Assembly: GCA_013423325.1 (NCBI GenBank)
Contig: BLJB01000201.1
Span: 62,001-126,000 of the forward strand
DNA: 64,000 bases
Source of the DNA: Usnea hakonensis
Lineage: Eukaryota > Ascomycota > Lecanoromycetes > Lecanorales > Parmeliaceae
Direction of reading: 5' to 3'
The notes below the pieces were generated by a model. That model was given only the letters and a program-made list of their open reading frames with translations. It searched no databases and was not told where the DNA came from. The translations under genes were made by a program, and so were the position numbers. Shown here one piece after another: positions 1 through 11,962 of the stretch (within the stretch, counting starts at the first letter, position 1; each line of letters begins with the position of its first letter).

Positions 1-691
1 TACATACCTACACAGAACACAGCCATTGCCCCATACGCAAAACTCGCAAAAAGGCCTGCGGTAAGCGCAACCCCATCTCCGCACCTAACCTTCCCAGCCC
101 AAGCCACCGCTCTCGCGACCCAGCGCGGGATCGCGTTCCCGATTGTATCAGGCTGGCCATCACTCGGGTAGGGAATACAAATCTAATATACTAGCTTCGT
201 TCAGTATCCCGGTCGTGGGGGTGTAGAGTGAAGTGTTCAATCGGCGATCTTGTGTGGGCGGGAAAGAGGCCTGATGATATGTAGTTGGTTGGATGGTGGC
301 GCTGTGAGGGTGGGGGGAAAGTTGAAGGGGGGAGATAAAGTGAGGATGGTGTAGGGATGGTTTGATGGTACCGTCGTAAAGCTTGATGGATAGGCAGATA
401 GGTTGAGAACGTCCAATGTGGACCGAGACATGATTTCTTCTCTCTGTAGCCATTCTCCTTCTATAACTCATAGAGTCTCTATTCTCAGCGCATCTCCGGT
501 TTCTAACAGCGCTAATGCTATGGTGAAAGTATCTTCAGTTTTATTTCATCCAGTCGTTGCGGTCCAGAAAGGCATGGAATAGAAATCATCTGTTCGGAAT
601 TCAATTAGGATACTCTTTAGGATGATAGGAGTTTATCTTGTAACTTTCCAGATAGGTATCAGCCGAGGATTTTTATTTAAACAGCAGCACC
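1..691. other. Left edge, no firm gene
   Basis: No gene can be called with confidence. On the minus strand an open frame at 160-471 starts with an Arg-rich stretch and shows no family resemblance. A second minus frame from about 170 to the left edge reads as a hydrophobic Gly/Ala-rich segment that might be a membrane segment of a gene cut by the window border, possibly joined to the first frame by an intron. The rest looks like the 3' flank of the mutase-fold gene. Confidence 0.3.
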
Positions 692-1507
692 TCAATCTGT
701 CGCCGTTCCCAACTTATCAGGTCGTTGCAGTCCCTGGCTTTCCCATTGCTGCATCGCCACCTCAAAGAGCTCCGGCTGCTTCTCCCTCGGATACATAGGA
801 TACATCTTGCCCCGTTCCCGCCGACTTTCCAACGTCTCAGTCAGCCTCGCCTCACCGTCCACGTCCGCCATGAAATCTTCCTCGAAAACATAGGACCTGG
901 TCTCGCAATTATACCAGCCCGTACCAGAATACTCAAAAGGATCCTCCCAGTCATCGGTGAAGTAGTGTAAGTAACCTCCATGCGTAACCAGAACAACTTG
1001 TGCGTCTACAACGCCGTTTCTGACCAGCTCGCGGATTTTGAGGCGCAGAAAAATTCGAGCGTCACGGGCGCGGGACTTGATGGCGCTACTGTGCGGGCTG
1101 TAACGAGTTTCTAGGCCCTTGACGTTCCAGCCATCCTTGATAAGGGAGAGATCGACAGGCCATTTATTCTCGGCTATGATGCTGCGGAGTAAGGACGGGT
1201 CGGAACCTATGTCGCATACAACATCCGAGGTTTCTTGAGCGTCTGGAAGGGCAAGGATCTGAGGTGGGCAGTTACTGTTGGAAGTGAGAGCCGGGCTAAA
1301 TGTCAGAAATGCGGTGTGAAGTGCTCGGCGGAGTGGGGAAGCAGTGACGAGCGAGATTTTCGACTGGTGTCGGAACGAGAAATTGCGGAGAGTTTCACAC
1401 TGCTCTTCACCCAGAGGTGTGAGGCCGGGGTCTTGAAGGGAGTAGTACCTGGCGCCTAGGTTGTGAAATCCTTGCCCATGTCGAACGCAGTGAATGATTG
1501 GTGCCAT
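692..1507 (-). CDS. Histidine phosphatase / phosphoglycerate-mutase-fold protein
   Basis: Single-exon protein of 271 aa if translation starts at the Met at 1507, which lies just before the catalytic motif; the frame stays open upstream to 1570 and could add 21 residues. The N-terminus has the branch-1 signature V-R-H-G-Q-G-F-H-N with the nucleophilic His. A later L-V-T-H-G-G holds the second catalytic His. This is the layout of fungal cytosolic phosphoglycerate-mutase-like phosphatases, which act on small phosphorylated molecules; the substrate cannot be read from sequence. It has no obvious link to its neighbours. The family is clear, the function is not. Confidence 0.85.
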   Translation of the reverse strand: MAPIIHCVRHGQGFHNLGARYYSLQDPGLTPLGEEQCETLRNFSFRHQSKISLVTASPLRRALHTAFLTFSPALTSNSNCPPQILALPDAQETSDVVCDIGSDPSLLRSIIAENKWPVDLSLIKDGWNVKGLETRYSPHSSAIKSRARDARIFLRLKIRELVRNGVVDAQVVLVTHGGYLHYFTDDWEDPFEYSGTGWYNCETRSYVFEEDFMADVDGEARLTETLESRRERGKMYPMYPREKQPELFEVAMQQWESQGLQRPDKLGTATD

Positions 1508-2673
1508 GCCGGTTCGAGTAGGAGTGAACGAGACAGTGTTGAGGGCATTAGACAAAAGGAATGTACACAAGGGGTTATCTAGCAGTCAAAGTCCTTCCAG
1601 AAAGTAGCCAAATCGATGGAGGAACAGCGATGGAAAGGATTGATCCTACTTTAAATAACAGCAGGAAAGACACTTGCCCTTCCTTAGGCCGAAACTGGAC
1701 GCCAATTTGACAAAGCAATGCACGGATAAGCACGTTGAAGCGTCGGGATACAAGACAATCATGTACGAGAATCAGGGAAGGTAGAGTTGAATATTAAAGT
1801 CTGGTGGACCAATTGGAAACTGTGGTTTTCCCGTCGTAGATAGTGCGATACCTTACTTTACCTTATGGTTGTAATGCCGACGCACTATTCCGCAACAGGC
1901 AGCCAAGACACATCTTCGGATCGTCCCGTCATCGTCATACCCGAGCAAACCTCGCCGTACATACGACTCCCTCGATGTGCGTATAAAGTCTCGAGCTCTC
2001 ATACGAGGCTGCATCTGCGACTTCGGATGAGTCACTAAACGAAAATTCCTGACCCTCGATCACACCTGGATTCTCAGATTGCTCCTGCAGCATGATTCCT
2101 TGTGTGACCTTGAAGAGCGCCAGCTGGATGACGGTTCGGACACTCAGGCTGCTGATCAACAACTTCCGACATCCCCATCGGCCAAGATGAAGCTCAAATC
2201 CAATGTCGATGATGACTTGCTCTCAGGATGACGTCCAGATCCGGCGGAAATTGGTTGGCTGAAAACCTTGCCGAATTTTCCAACTCCGCTGAGCGATCAT
2301 GAAAGGTGCCACGCCCCTTTGGCATTGACAGGTGAGTAATGGTAGCCTCGATTAGAGCTAATCCTAAACAGGCAGCCAAGACACAAGACTTGGAGGCAAT
2401 TGTTGATACCAGGGTTTCAGGTAGCCCCATATAGATGCTGATTTATCTCTCTGACAAATGTCCGCAAAAGTCTGAAAAGAGCTGATAAATCTGACACATT
2501 CCATTCCCGTCCTTCCCCAATTCTATCCTTCGATATGCTCTCTGACGTGATTTTGTGCACCATGTTGTTGTCGATATTGTCCAGCTAGTATATAAGTCTC
2601 TTTTCCCCTCAAACTCGCATATCTTCCCCATCCAACCTTGAGGGGCCGCCAGTGGTCGTCGAGCAGCCTGATT
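1508..2673. other. Intergenic, with a 19-bp direct repeat
   Basis: About 1.1 kb between the mutase-fold gene and the MFS pump. Minus frames at 1853-2035 and 2194-2430 are short and unrecognised. Both run through a 19-bp direct repeat (1894-1912 and 2367-2385), so both contain the residues C-V-L-A-A-C. This could be a duplicated scrap of a degraded gene or promoter sequence. The last 200 bp should hold the MFS promoter. Confidence 0.5.
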
Positions 2674-4395
2674 ATGCCACGTATTCTGCCCTCCTGGATG
2701 CCACCTGAGTCCTCAAGCAACACTTCAGGGCTACCTCCTCTTCCATCAAGCAGCCGAAGCCTCAGCTTCTCAGCTTCAAACGACCACGCCGTGGCTAATG
2801 CTCCCTCAACACACACTGAAGAGAAGAATACAACCGAACCCCCTACCGAAGAATCGCTACAAGCCCGAATCGAGCGTCTCGGCCGTGAACGCCCTCCCAC
2901 CTTCACAACGCTTTGGAGTGAAATCTCCTTCGTTTTCAGCATCACCATGTCTCAATTCCTTACCGAATACTTTGTCTCAGGCTTCACCGTTATCCTACCG
3001 ACGTTGATAAGAGAGCTTGACATCCCACAGGCATCCAGCGTATGGCCCGCTACCGCATTTTCCCTCGTCATCGCTAGTACTCTACTCGTATTCGGCCGCC
3101 TCGGTGATATGTGGGGAGGCTATCCCGTCTTCTTGTGGGGCCTCGTATGGCCTCTCACGTGGAGTGTTATCGCAGGATTCAGTATAAATCCCCTCATGCT
3201 AGACTTCTGCCGAGCTCTCCAAGGTTTGGGAGCCTCTGCCTTCCTCCCCACCGGAGTCATGCTCATGGGCTCCATCTATCGGCCAGGACCGCGGAAAAAC
3301 CTCGTGTTCGCAATTTACGGCACTTCGGCAGTCTTCGGTTTCTTCGGAGGTATCTTCGTCGCGGGTGTCGTTGGCCAGTTCCTGCGCTGGGGGTTTTACT
3401 TCTGGATCGGTGGTATTCTCACAGCGGTCACGCTGATAACCTCAACCTTTTCAATCCCACACTCTCGATCGAAGAGAACGTCCCCAAGCAACGTCAAAAT
3501 GGACTACACCGGCGCCCTCACCATCATCTCCGGCCTCACCCTCACTATCTTCGCAATCACTCAATCCGCGCACTCTCCCTCAGGGTGGCAAACACCATAC
3601 ATCCCCATCTGCTTCACTCTCGGCCTGCTCTCCCTCTTCTCCGCCATCTATATAGAAACCTACATTTCCCTGCAACCTCTCGTCCCCCCATCAATTTTCA
3701 CCACTCCATCCATGACCCCTCTTCTCCTTGCCCCCCTCCTCCTCTACGGCACCTGGGGCATCTTCTCCGTCTACGGGACCCTCTACTTCCAAACCATCAT
3801 GTTCGCCACCCCCCTACAAGTTGTCGCATGGTACGTACCCCTTGGCGTGGCCGGGCTCCTACTCAGCATCCTCGAGGGCTTTATCCTCCAATTAGTACCC
3901 GGCAGGATTCTTCTCATCATCTCCGGCCTCGGCGCTGTAGGCTCGCAACTCCTCCTCGCCCTCATCCCGCTCGCCGGGGGCAATTACTGGGCTTGGATCT
4001 TCCCGGCCACCGTCCTGAGCACCGTCGGCATCGACCTTGCCACCATCTTAATGACTGTCTTCATAACGACTGCGTTTCCCGCAGCGCAGCAGGGGCTCGC
4101 GGGAGGCGTCATCAATTCCGTGCTGCAGCTGGGTGTGGCACTTTGTCTGGGGCTGACGGATATCATACAGTCAGGGACGGTTAAAGAATTTGGGTTGGGG
4201 AGGAGTTATAAGAACACGTTCTGGTTTGGTTTCGGGGCCGCAGCGGTCAGTCTGGTGCTAATGGGGGCTTGGGGAAGGGTGCCGATTGCGAAGAGCGATT
4301 TGACGGCAGATGAGAAGGGGCAGTTGATCAGGGAGGCAAAGCTAGCGGAGCAGACAGGGGATTTGTGTGGCGATGGTGCTGTGGTGCGAGTTTGA
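2674..4395 (+). CDS. MFS transporter, DHA2-like drug/H+ antiporter type
   Basis: Intronless gene of 573 aa from the ATG at 2674; the frame is open upstream only from a non-ATG codon. A hydrophilic N-terminus of about 90 residues rich in Ser, Pro and Glu precedes a series of about 14 hydrophobic helices. The loop between helices 2 and 3 reads G-R-L-G-D-M-W-G-G, the MFS motif A. Length and topology fit fungal 14-TM DHA2 pumps such as the aminotriazole-resistance group, which expel toxic organic compounds at the plasma membrane. It is followed tail-to-tail by a Zn2Cys6 regulator, a frequent pairing in which the regulator controls the pump. Substrate unknown. Confidence 0.88.
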   Translation: MPRILPSWMPPESSSNTSGLPPLPSSSRSLSFSASNDHAVANAPSTHTEEKNTTEPPTEESLQARIERLGRERPPTFTTLWSEISFVFSITMSQFLTEYFVSGFTVILPTLIRELDIPQASSVWPATAFSLVIASTLLVFGRLGDMWGGYPVFLWGLVWPLTWSVIAGFSINPLMLDFCRALQGLGASAFLPTGVMLMGSIYRPGPRKNLVFAIYGTSAVFGFFGGIFVAGVVGQFLRWGFYFWIGGILTAVTLITSTFSIPHSRSKRTSPSNVKMDYTGALTIISGLTLTIFAITQSAHSPSGWQTPYIPICFTLGLLSLFSAIYIETYISLQPLVPPSIFTTPSMTPLLLAPLLLYGTWGIFSVYGTLYFQTIMFATPLQVVAWYVPLGVAGLLLSILEGFILQLVPGRILLIISGLGAVGSQLLLALIPLAGGNYWAWIFPATVLSTVGIDLATILMTVFITTAFPAAQQGLAGGVINSVLQLGVALCLGLTDIIQSGTVKEFGLGRSYKNTFWFGFGAAAVSLVLMGAWGRVPIAKSDLTADEKGQLIREAKLAEQTGDLCGDGAVVRV

Positions 4396-4546
4396 GGGGT
4401 CTTTTGTGTAGCTTGTAGGTTGTGGAAGATGTGGGTCGGAAGGTTTGTGAGTAGAGAGATGGGGCGTGCTGAGAGCAATCTGAGACTATGTTAGAATGCA
4501 ACCAGATACTTTTTGTTCCCACGCGGCGTTTTTACTTTCCCATGTA

Positions 4547-6293
4547 TCATAAGATAAGCCAGCCAACGCCCCTCCCTCTCAAATCTTCAATCCAATCCCC
4601 ACCTCCCTTCGTCCCCTCCAACAGACCTCCCCCCTTATTCAACACCACCCCACTCCTCCCCGCCCAAATCTTCTCCAACACCTCCAAAGCCCCCCTTATC
4701 AAACCCCACGGCTGAACCTCCCACAGTTCGTGAAACCTTCTCCCCACCCACTCCTGCCTCGCGCCATCGTTCGTTTCCGCCCCTGCAATGAAAGCTGGCC
4801 ATGGGGTTGCCGTGAACAGGGCGTCACTTGGGAGGATAAATGAGAGGTGGGTTATTGTATCTGCGACCAGGGATTCCAAGTCATCGGAGAGTTGGGTAGT
4901 GGGATAGAGGGAGAGGAGAACCCGGGAGAGATAGATGCGCACAGCAGCGCGGTGTGCGGAAGCGATGTGTGTGCGGTGAAGGAGGTCGTTGGCTGGCGAA
5001 CGCGTTTGGAGGGCCGTGGCCCAGGCGAGCGGGTCAAAGGATTGCGCGGCGGAGAGGAGGAGGAGGAGAGCTTGTTCTTGATTGGAGCCTGTTGAGGAGT
5101 GTAGCGGAGAAGATGGGTCGTTGAGTTGGGATAACTGAGCTCCCGCTCGGATTAGCTGGAGGAGGATGGCGGGAAATGAAGAGCAGTGATTGCCTTCTGC
5201 GTCTTGCAGTAGGCATAGAGCACCGGTTGAAAATGTGAGACTGGGTGCGAGGCCGATTGGGCGTGCAAGCGTTGAGCCGAGAACGTCGAACCTAGTGTGA
5301 ATCAGCGCAAGTGTGTATTGAGAATATGCTTTGATTTGGGAAAAGAAGGGGGGCGACGAACACCAACCAATTTGCGATCAAGAAGCTGCGCAGCGGGCTC
5401 TCTGCGGTCTGCAACGATATGTTTGACCCACAAAGTGCCTCGATAATCGTTCTTGCGCCATTAATATGGTATCTCCAATTATCTCGTCCGGAGTCAATGA
5501 GGTCGAATTCGACGAAGAGGAGCACCACCGCCAAGATTACATCGATATCGACTGCAGCTATACTGGTTAGAGCGCATCTTAGTAAGTAAAGCGCCCGCTG
5601 CTTAGCTGCGAGAGCATCATTGTAAAATCTTGCTTGTTGGACTGCGAACGAGCTCGAGCACTGAGAGCCCAGTAATCTTGGACGATGACGAAGGAGAAAA
5701 GCCGTCCTGTCCAAGGTCAAGGACTTCTGGCATGCGTTCGACATATGCAGTGCTGAGTTGGCGATGATGATCTGCAAGAGGACTGGGTGCTGATGCGTTA
5801 AGGGAATGAGGTCCCGGAAAGGATTGTGTTTAGGTGTGTCGTAGAGAACGAGATCTTTGCAAACATCACTAGCAACTATATTACGCATACATATTGGTAT
5901 CAGGCCTAAGCAAGAAGGCGAAAATAGCTCACAGTAAACAAGATACTTTCTCGAAGTATGATTCACGTCTCGTACCAGAGGATCTGTCAAGGACGCAAGC
6001 AGCGAGACTTCAATATTTCCACGTGACAGCGGTTGGCTCGAATGGCTGGCAGGCGACGATGAATGCGGAATTGAGCTGTCGTGACTCGCTCGATGCTTCG
6101 TCAACTCCTTAAATGTCCTGCCCGCCATCTTCCCACGACTCGCAACACCCTGCTCCCATCGAAAAAGTTTCTGATAGCCCAGGCATTCTTGACCTCTCTT
6201 AATACACTTAAAACACTGTGGAAGAGCTCGGTCGCATTTCAAGCGCCGGCGTCGACAATTATGGCATGCCTCGGGACTGGTTTGGGGATGGGC
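4547..6293 (-). CDS. Zn2Cys6 fungal transcription factor
   Basis: Regulator of roughly 550 aa with one intron near 5291-5367. The N-terminus carries the binuclear zinc cluster C-H-N-C-R-R-R-R-L-K-C-D then C-F-K-C-I-K-R-G-Q-E-C, which binds CGG triplets. A Ser-rich linker and a long helical middle and C-terminal part follow, typical of the fungal-specific regulatory region (transcription factor domain 2 type). The start at 6293 is the Met directly before the zinc cluster; an upstream Met at 6308 is possible. It converges with the MFS pump 150 bp away, so that pump is the natural target candidate. It lies more than 22 kb from the terpenoid cluster and need not control it. Confidence 0.85.
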
Positions 6294-7314
6294 CATGACA
6301 AAAAGCATTAGGTCGTTTTCAAGAGCAGCATTTTCATGTAGTAATTCATTTAGTATGGTGTCAGACGGTTAATATATATATACGATGACACTGAGACGAA
6401 TCCCAGCTAAGATTAGGGAGAGATCGTCGGGCGTCAGTGCTGTAGGAGTATCGAAGAATTTGGTAATGCCTATATATGAGTATCCTAAAGGCCTCTCCTG
6501 CGCACTACTTATGCTTTCGGCTCAGGGCAAGAACCTACCTTAGCATGCTCACAAAAAAGTAGGTTTCTTGGCACACACACCTGATACACCAACCACCTGA
6601 ATTTGTATGTAGAGACCAACATCAATCAGCGCAATTACCTGAAATCCATTCTATCATCCCGATTGGTTGTTTTTTGAAGCTATACAGAATTACTATGCGC
6701 CGTACCACTCAGAATTCGTCCCAGAAGGAAGCCGATAAGGCTCCTCAGAAGGCTCCTAAGCGGAGTAGTCTCATAAAGCACCCGCCTTCCAAGCAGGTAC
6801 ACTAAATAGGTGATTTCAAATGGTAATGAGACCGGGGAATAACGAGGGAGTAGTCCATGTAGATCATCTTCAACTATATAGTTTTGCCTCTATGATAAGA
6901 TCGTATTTATGGAAGTTTCTCATGGCCACTCTTTATTGGAAAGCTTGCTTTCTCTCTGTGCAGTTGATTTGAGAAAAAAGTGCGGGGCGCTAAGGCCCTG
7001 GACTTTTAATGAGTTATAGTGTAAGATAACAGAGATCGACTTAATGTTATTTCAATAATCTATGTCGCACTAATACCCGCCCCCTTTATAAAGTTGATAC
7101 ATATAATGAATCATGTAAATACTTAGCCACTAACGTTGCAATATAACATTATCAAATGCGTCCAAGCTTTCGAGAACGTGATGTTTGATAGTCTAGTATA
7201 TATATTGAAAGACAGTTCTGGCGTCTAGTAAAGTCTAACGTCCATATGATTGCGGAGTAGATCGTCCACCTGTGTGGAACGTCAAAATAAGTCGACCTTC
7301 CATCGAATACTCTC
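6294..7314. repeat. AT-rich intergenic DNA with one copy of a dispersed repeat
   Basis: About 1 kb with low coding potential. 6934-6998 is copy 1 of a 65-bp repeat that recurs at 11531 and 12231: it begins TATTGGAAAGCTTGC and contains TTTGAGAAAAAAGT. A small Lys/Ser-rich open frame starts at the ATG at 6696-6698 and runs about 36 codons; it resembles nothing I know and may be transposon debris. Confidence 0.6.
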
Positions 7315-10300
7315 TTAGCATAAAAACATGAGCTTGTCATCCGCTGTCCTCGGCTGGTGACTAAGTTTCTCTTTCATGCATGCCCAACAGATTCGTCCCC
7401 GTTCTATGATCAGAGTCCTGGGTTGAGAAAGCCGGATCGCAGCAAGTGCAAGGCGGGCAACCCAATTGCCACAGGCTCGGACAATGGCCGGGCTCAGAGG
7501 GGGGTCCAAGAATTCGTACCAGTTATCGATAGAGACCAAGTTAGGAAAACGCTCGGTATGGCTGCGAGCTTCTGCTTTGTGTGGGCATTGACGGTCAGAT
7601 TCCAGACCTGAGCCCTGTAAGAGATGGGTTAGATCAAGGTCAGCGACCCAGATACCCTTATCATATGCCGATACGACAGCCTCGAGATAGAATGCCTCTC
7701 TATCACGGCTACCGTGAACGTTAGTACTTATAGGCTGTTCGTAGCCCGTGAGAGAAAGATGTAAGGATGTGGAGAGGAAATTGTCCTCGAACTTTCCATC
7801 GAACTTTGAATGATTGATCAATTTCCAGGTTTCGAGATCTGGCTCTCGGTAGATCGTATCGCAAGGCGAGAGTAAACACACCAGCCCATGCTTGCCGACA
7901 TTACCAATCACGTGACGGAGGGGTTGTTGAGGTGAAGGATTGTACGGGTCACAGAAGAGAAGCTCTGAGATGTAGAGACTATTGGCTGATGAAATCGCTA
8001 GTACACCCTCGAGATCAGCGATCGGCAGATCAATATGACCAGTGTCGAACATGGAAACGCAAGCCAAAGCAACGGTCCGGCTCATCTGAAGTTCTTGCCC
8101 CTCTAAGCTTGCCCGAGCCCAACCAGCTCGCCACAGTGGACGCGAAACAACATTGAAGTCAACTTCGGCTTCTGGAAGCGTCGCATATAATTCCCAGGCT
8201 CTGGCTAGCGCGAAGAGAGATTCAAAATAATATGACTCTCCTTGCTTTGATTTAGAGAGGGTCCTATTTCTACTAAAATAGTCCAGGAGCTCGGATGAGT
8301 TTATGCGTATCTGAGCAAGACCAGTCGTCACATATTCAATCGGAAAGATTGGACTAGCAGGCTGCCAGGTCTGATCCTGGCCTTGGTTAGGTCGATATAC
8401 AGCTGCAATGGCGGCATCCCCAAACCAAAAGCTATATCCCATCCTAGCATAGGTATGGCCAAGATGGCCCCTTTCCCACCCATGAAGTCTCTCATCGGCA
8501 GGCATTAGACTGTCAGCCCATACAGAATGTCTGATCAAGTATTTGAGAGGTTTCGGAGGGCCTTCCTCATTCCAAACCAGGTATTTTGTATATTCAGCTT
8601 TGATTGTCGTGGGACTCAGAAAGCCGCAAGGCTCTCCAGTAGACCTCATGATATCTACCGACCTCTTAATCACTGCGAACTCCTCGGACATGAAGTTGTC
8701 GCCATCCTCGGGGTAAATGACCCATCTGCGATGGGCTTTCTGCAGAGTCCCATACGCGGCTTGTGGAACAAGGCTAGCGAATTCAGTAACCTGATAACCA
8801 TTATCGTCTCCAAAGTGAATTAAACGTATGATAGATCCCGAAAAATCCAAAGAGTTATTTGAAGACTTAATGACTTCACGCAACGCAGCTACCTGTTTCT
8901 CCGAGGATAGAAATCGTATGTAGAGCTCAGGATCACTAAGACCAAAGCATGGTTTTGGATGATCTACCATTTCTGCCAGGAAGTCACCGTGACGTCGTCG
9001 ACCCAAAGATATGTAACGTGCAATTTCGAGACGCTCGTGTGCACTAGAACCAATGTAGTTTCGTGCCTGTTGCGCAAGTAACAACCCCCAACCCCGGCCG
9101 CTTGGACTCTGGTACGAATTGTCGAACGCGACAAGGAACTGGGCAAACTGATCAAGATCCGCGTACTGGCTTTCCCAGGCGCTCATTACGCTTCCCATAG
9201 CGATTTGTACCATCCGATCAAAGGCGATTCTAGAGCTTTGGGACCCAGTTGTTGCATGAGATTCCACTGCTTTGCCATAGTAGCGTAAGTGTGACAAAGG
9301 CATTGACCACGAGATGCCAGTGTCATCGTCGCCACGATTCTTTCGAAGGCCAACCGTCACCACACCGCCTGTTTTGACAAGAAAGTCATCCTGATGGACT
9401 ATTGTAGTACTGTGCCCAACGGCACAAAGGTCGGGGTACAGATGCCAGGCGGAAAGCCCAAGCAAGGCTTCTCCGCTTTGCACACTTTGCGGCATACCCG
9501 AGACTACATTTTCGACCATGATCATAGCTTTCGTCCAGGCGTCAACGACCGTATCGTACATGTTGATTTTCTTGGGCATAGGCAAGACCATATTGTCTAT
9601 TATCAGATTCAATTGGGTTTGCCGGATTCTCATGGCTGCATCAGCAGTCCTGAGCCACTAAAGAGTGTCAGATCAGTATATCATTGCTGACGGCATGAAG
9701 AATGTCGCTCATAAGAAAGGCAATTACCGATCGGGTGCTCGCATCCCACTCTGAGAGCTTTTCCCTCTCAACTTCAATCTGACACGCGGTAAGTATCCCA
9801 ATATGGATGTGGTGTTCTTGCAACCGATCTTGGAGCAAGGCTTTCCTGGCCGCAATGATCTCGCTCCAGATTGATATTGCTTGCGGCGCAGACCAAATTC
9901 TCGCAAGAAGACATGCCAGGAGATGTAGAGCCATAGCACCTCTACCGGATGTAGCCGCTGCCCAGATGGATGTTCCATCTGCACCAACGTAGTCTGCGAA
10001 TGGACCATCCGAAGCCTGACCTTTGGGGTTATACTTCGGGTTCTCCGCGATTTCTGACACCCTGAGACCATACGCCCGCGACAAGTTTGGGATAGGAGGA
10101 AGATCGTCTGCAAATAAGGCACCCAACTTTCGTGCCGTCATGTGTGTAGACCCTTCCTCGGCCTCTCTTTTTCTTTTTGTCGAAAGCGTCGTACCAAGTC
10201 CTCGATACTCTAGCGGCGCTTCCATCTTCACAAGCGCGAAGTCGAAGTTGATACTAGCAAGAGCGGCCACATTTTCCTGAGTGGCGGAAGCAGCAGCTAT

Positions 10301-10324
10301 GGCGAATTTACCAATGGACGCCAT
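7315..10324 (-). CDS. Uncharacterised 979-aa fungal protein
   Basis: Two exons (9728-10324 and 7315-9657) join in frame across a 70-bp intron to give 979 aa. I see no signal peptide, transmembrane segment, nucleotide-binding loop or enzyme signature. The N-terminal 90 residues are basic around a K-R-K-R-E stretch that could be a nuclear signal. The rest is globular, rich in Trp, Leu and Ser. A long, intact, spliced frame next to degraded repeats argues that the gene is under selection. I do not recognise the family and propose no function. It is flanked on both sides by the same repeat family, so the gene may sit in a transposon-rich island. Confidence 0.75.
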
Positions 10325-11400
10325 GTGGCTTTCCTACTTTTGCGGCCTATCACAACTTCTCCGGTACCTTGATCTTGTATTTTAGCAGAACGTCGCTGGG
10401 TGGACGGTGGGAAACGGCAATAGACAACTTCGGAAAATTATCGATATCAGTATTGATGTTGCTACCAGGCTATGTTCAACGATCGTTGCTAATCGGTATC
10501 GTACATGAGGCTATGGCAGATCGACCGATAATTGGCAGCCAGGCTGCAGGCTCATCCTCGATTCTTCCTCCGACCACCACCAGATACAGAATGCCAGTGA
10601 ATCTGCGTCTCGCGTCTTCGATCTCAAGAAAGGTGAATAATCTGCAAAGATGTTGCACTGAACCACTGATTTGCGGTATCGAAGCTGGTCTCTGTACCCA
10701 CCAGTTTTACCGAGGATATGGCCTGTCGCTCTTTGCCGTGGAGTCATACTGATGAGTGATCAATGCGTGACCACATGAAAGCCTCAGACTCAGACGTTGG
10801 GTTGGACCTAAGCACCCATGCTTGATGATTCTAGTACTAAGGGATTACATTACTCCAGATCATCCACCCTCGTCAAAAGAGCAAAGATCATGCACCAAAT
10901 ACCTCTGCTTCACACTACTACCCTATTGTCAACGCCCAACAAACGTTCTCGCGAATCTAGAGGCGAGAAAGAGTAAGGGAGCAAGAAGGATCAGCGAAAC
11001 GGTCAAGAGGCGGAGACGGACGGAGCAGGAAGGCAATAAAGAGATACACAATACACCTTTACAGGTAACTTCGACGGATAGAAATCAGTCTGGCGTTGAG
11101 GGGCTGTTTGCGTCGAAGCGTCACATCAAGTGTTGCTACTGTTTGCCGCCTGGCCAGAGTGAAGCTGTCAGCAGTATGGAATACGCAGTTTCTCTAAGAT
11201 TTAGCCATGGTCCGTCCCATTCATTGCCGCTTTCAGCGCTCCCGAATATCCGCCAATTTCCTTCCATTTCCATCAGGGTATCCTTGATATCCTTCGTCTC
11301 CATCTACTTCCTTGCCCCCAGCTGGCCTGCAAGGTGCTGTTTCACTGTTGAAATCTATGTAGTATAGAATTTAGATATAACAAGACTTCTTACTTCTAGC
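10325..11400. other. Intergenic, no supported gene
   Basis: Upstream flank of the 979-aa gene. Plus frames at 10369-10752 and 10822-11367 are open for 127 and 181 codons but show no family resemblance. I treat them as chance frames in what is probably promoter and old repeat sequence. Confidence 0.5.
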
Positions 11401-11562
11401 GATTCTTATTCTTTTTTTCTTTTTTTCTTTTTCTTTTGGCCTCCACTTATAGATAGCAAAAACATTACTATACCATATTCTAATCCTCACCTTAAGCCTT
11501 GACAAATATCCTATTTATATATATATAATTTATTGGAAAGCTTGCTTTCTCTCTATACAGTT

Positions 11563-11626
11563 GATTTGAGAAAAAAGTATAGGGAGCTAAGGCCCGAAGG
11601 GGCTTAGCTCCCTACGCTTTTTTCTT
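11563..11626. repeat. Hairpin inside repeat copy 2
   Basis: A run of A leads into AGGGAGCTAAG, then a loop around GCCCGAAGGGG, then CTTAGCTCCCT and a run of T. The arms pair as a perfect 11-bp stem extended by the A/T runs. The same left arm is partly kept in copy 1 and copy 3 but without the right arm. Confidence 0.75.
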
Positions 11627-11962
11627 AATAGCTAATTATATAATCGGATTTTTCCTATCCGGAGCTAAAACATACTCTATATCGGCTTTATACCCGAATA
11701 GGAAAGTCTATAGAACTTCTCTAAATCTTCTTTACTTTAATTCTTTTTCTTCTATATATAATATAATAATAATGTAAAGAGGTAGAATTATAGAGTAAAT
11801 ATTACGCTTTTAAATAATACTTTATATGTGGATTTTGATCGCCTAATGCGGATTAGCGAGCCTGCGAGGACTGCCCCTTCGGTAGGAGCCCCCGGAGGGC
11901 CCCCGGAGGGAAGGGGGGTTTCAGGGGGTCTCCCCCTAAGAATTAAAGAAAAAAGAGAGAAA

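Noticed and set aside
3111..4184. 357-codon plus-strand frame overlapping the MFS gene.
   Set aside because: Arg/Pro/His-rich shadow of the MFS coding frame without family resemblance.
10822..11367. 181-codon plus-strand frame.
   Set aside because: No recognisable domain, weak codon pattern and position at the border of the repeat island; treated as chance.
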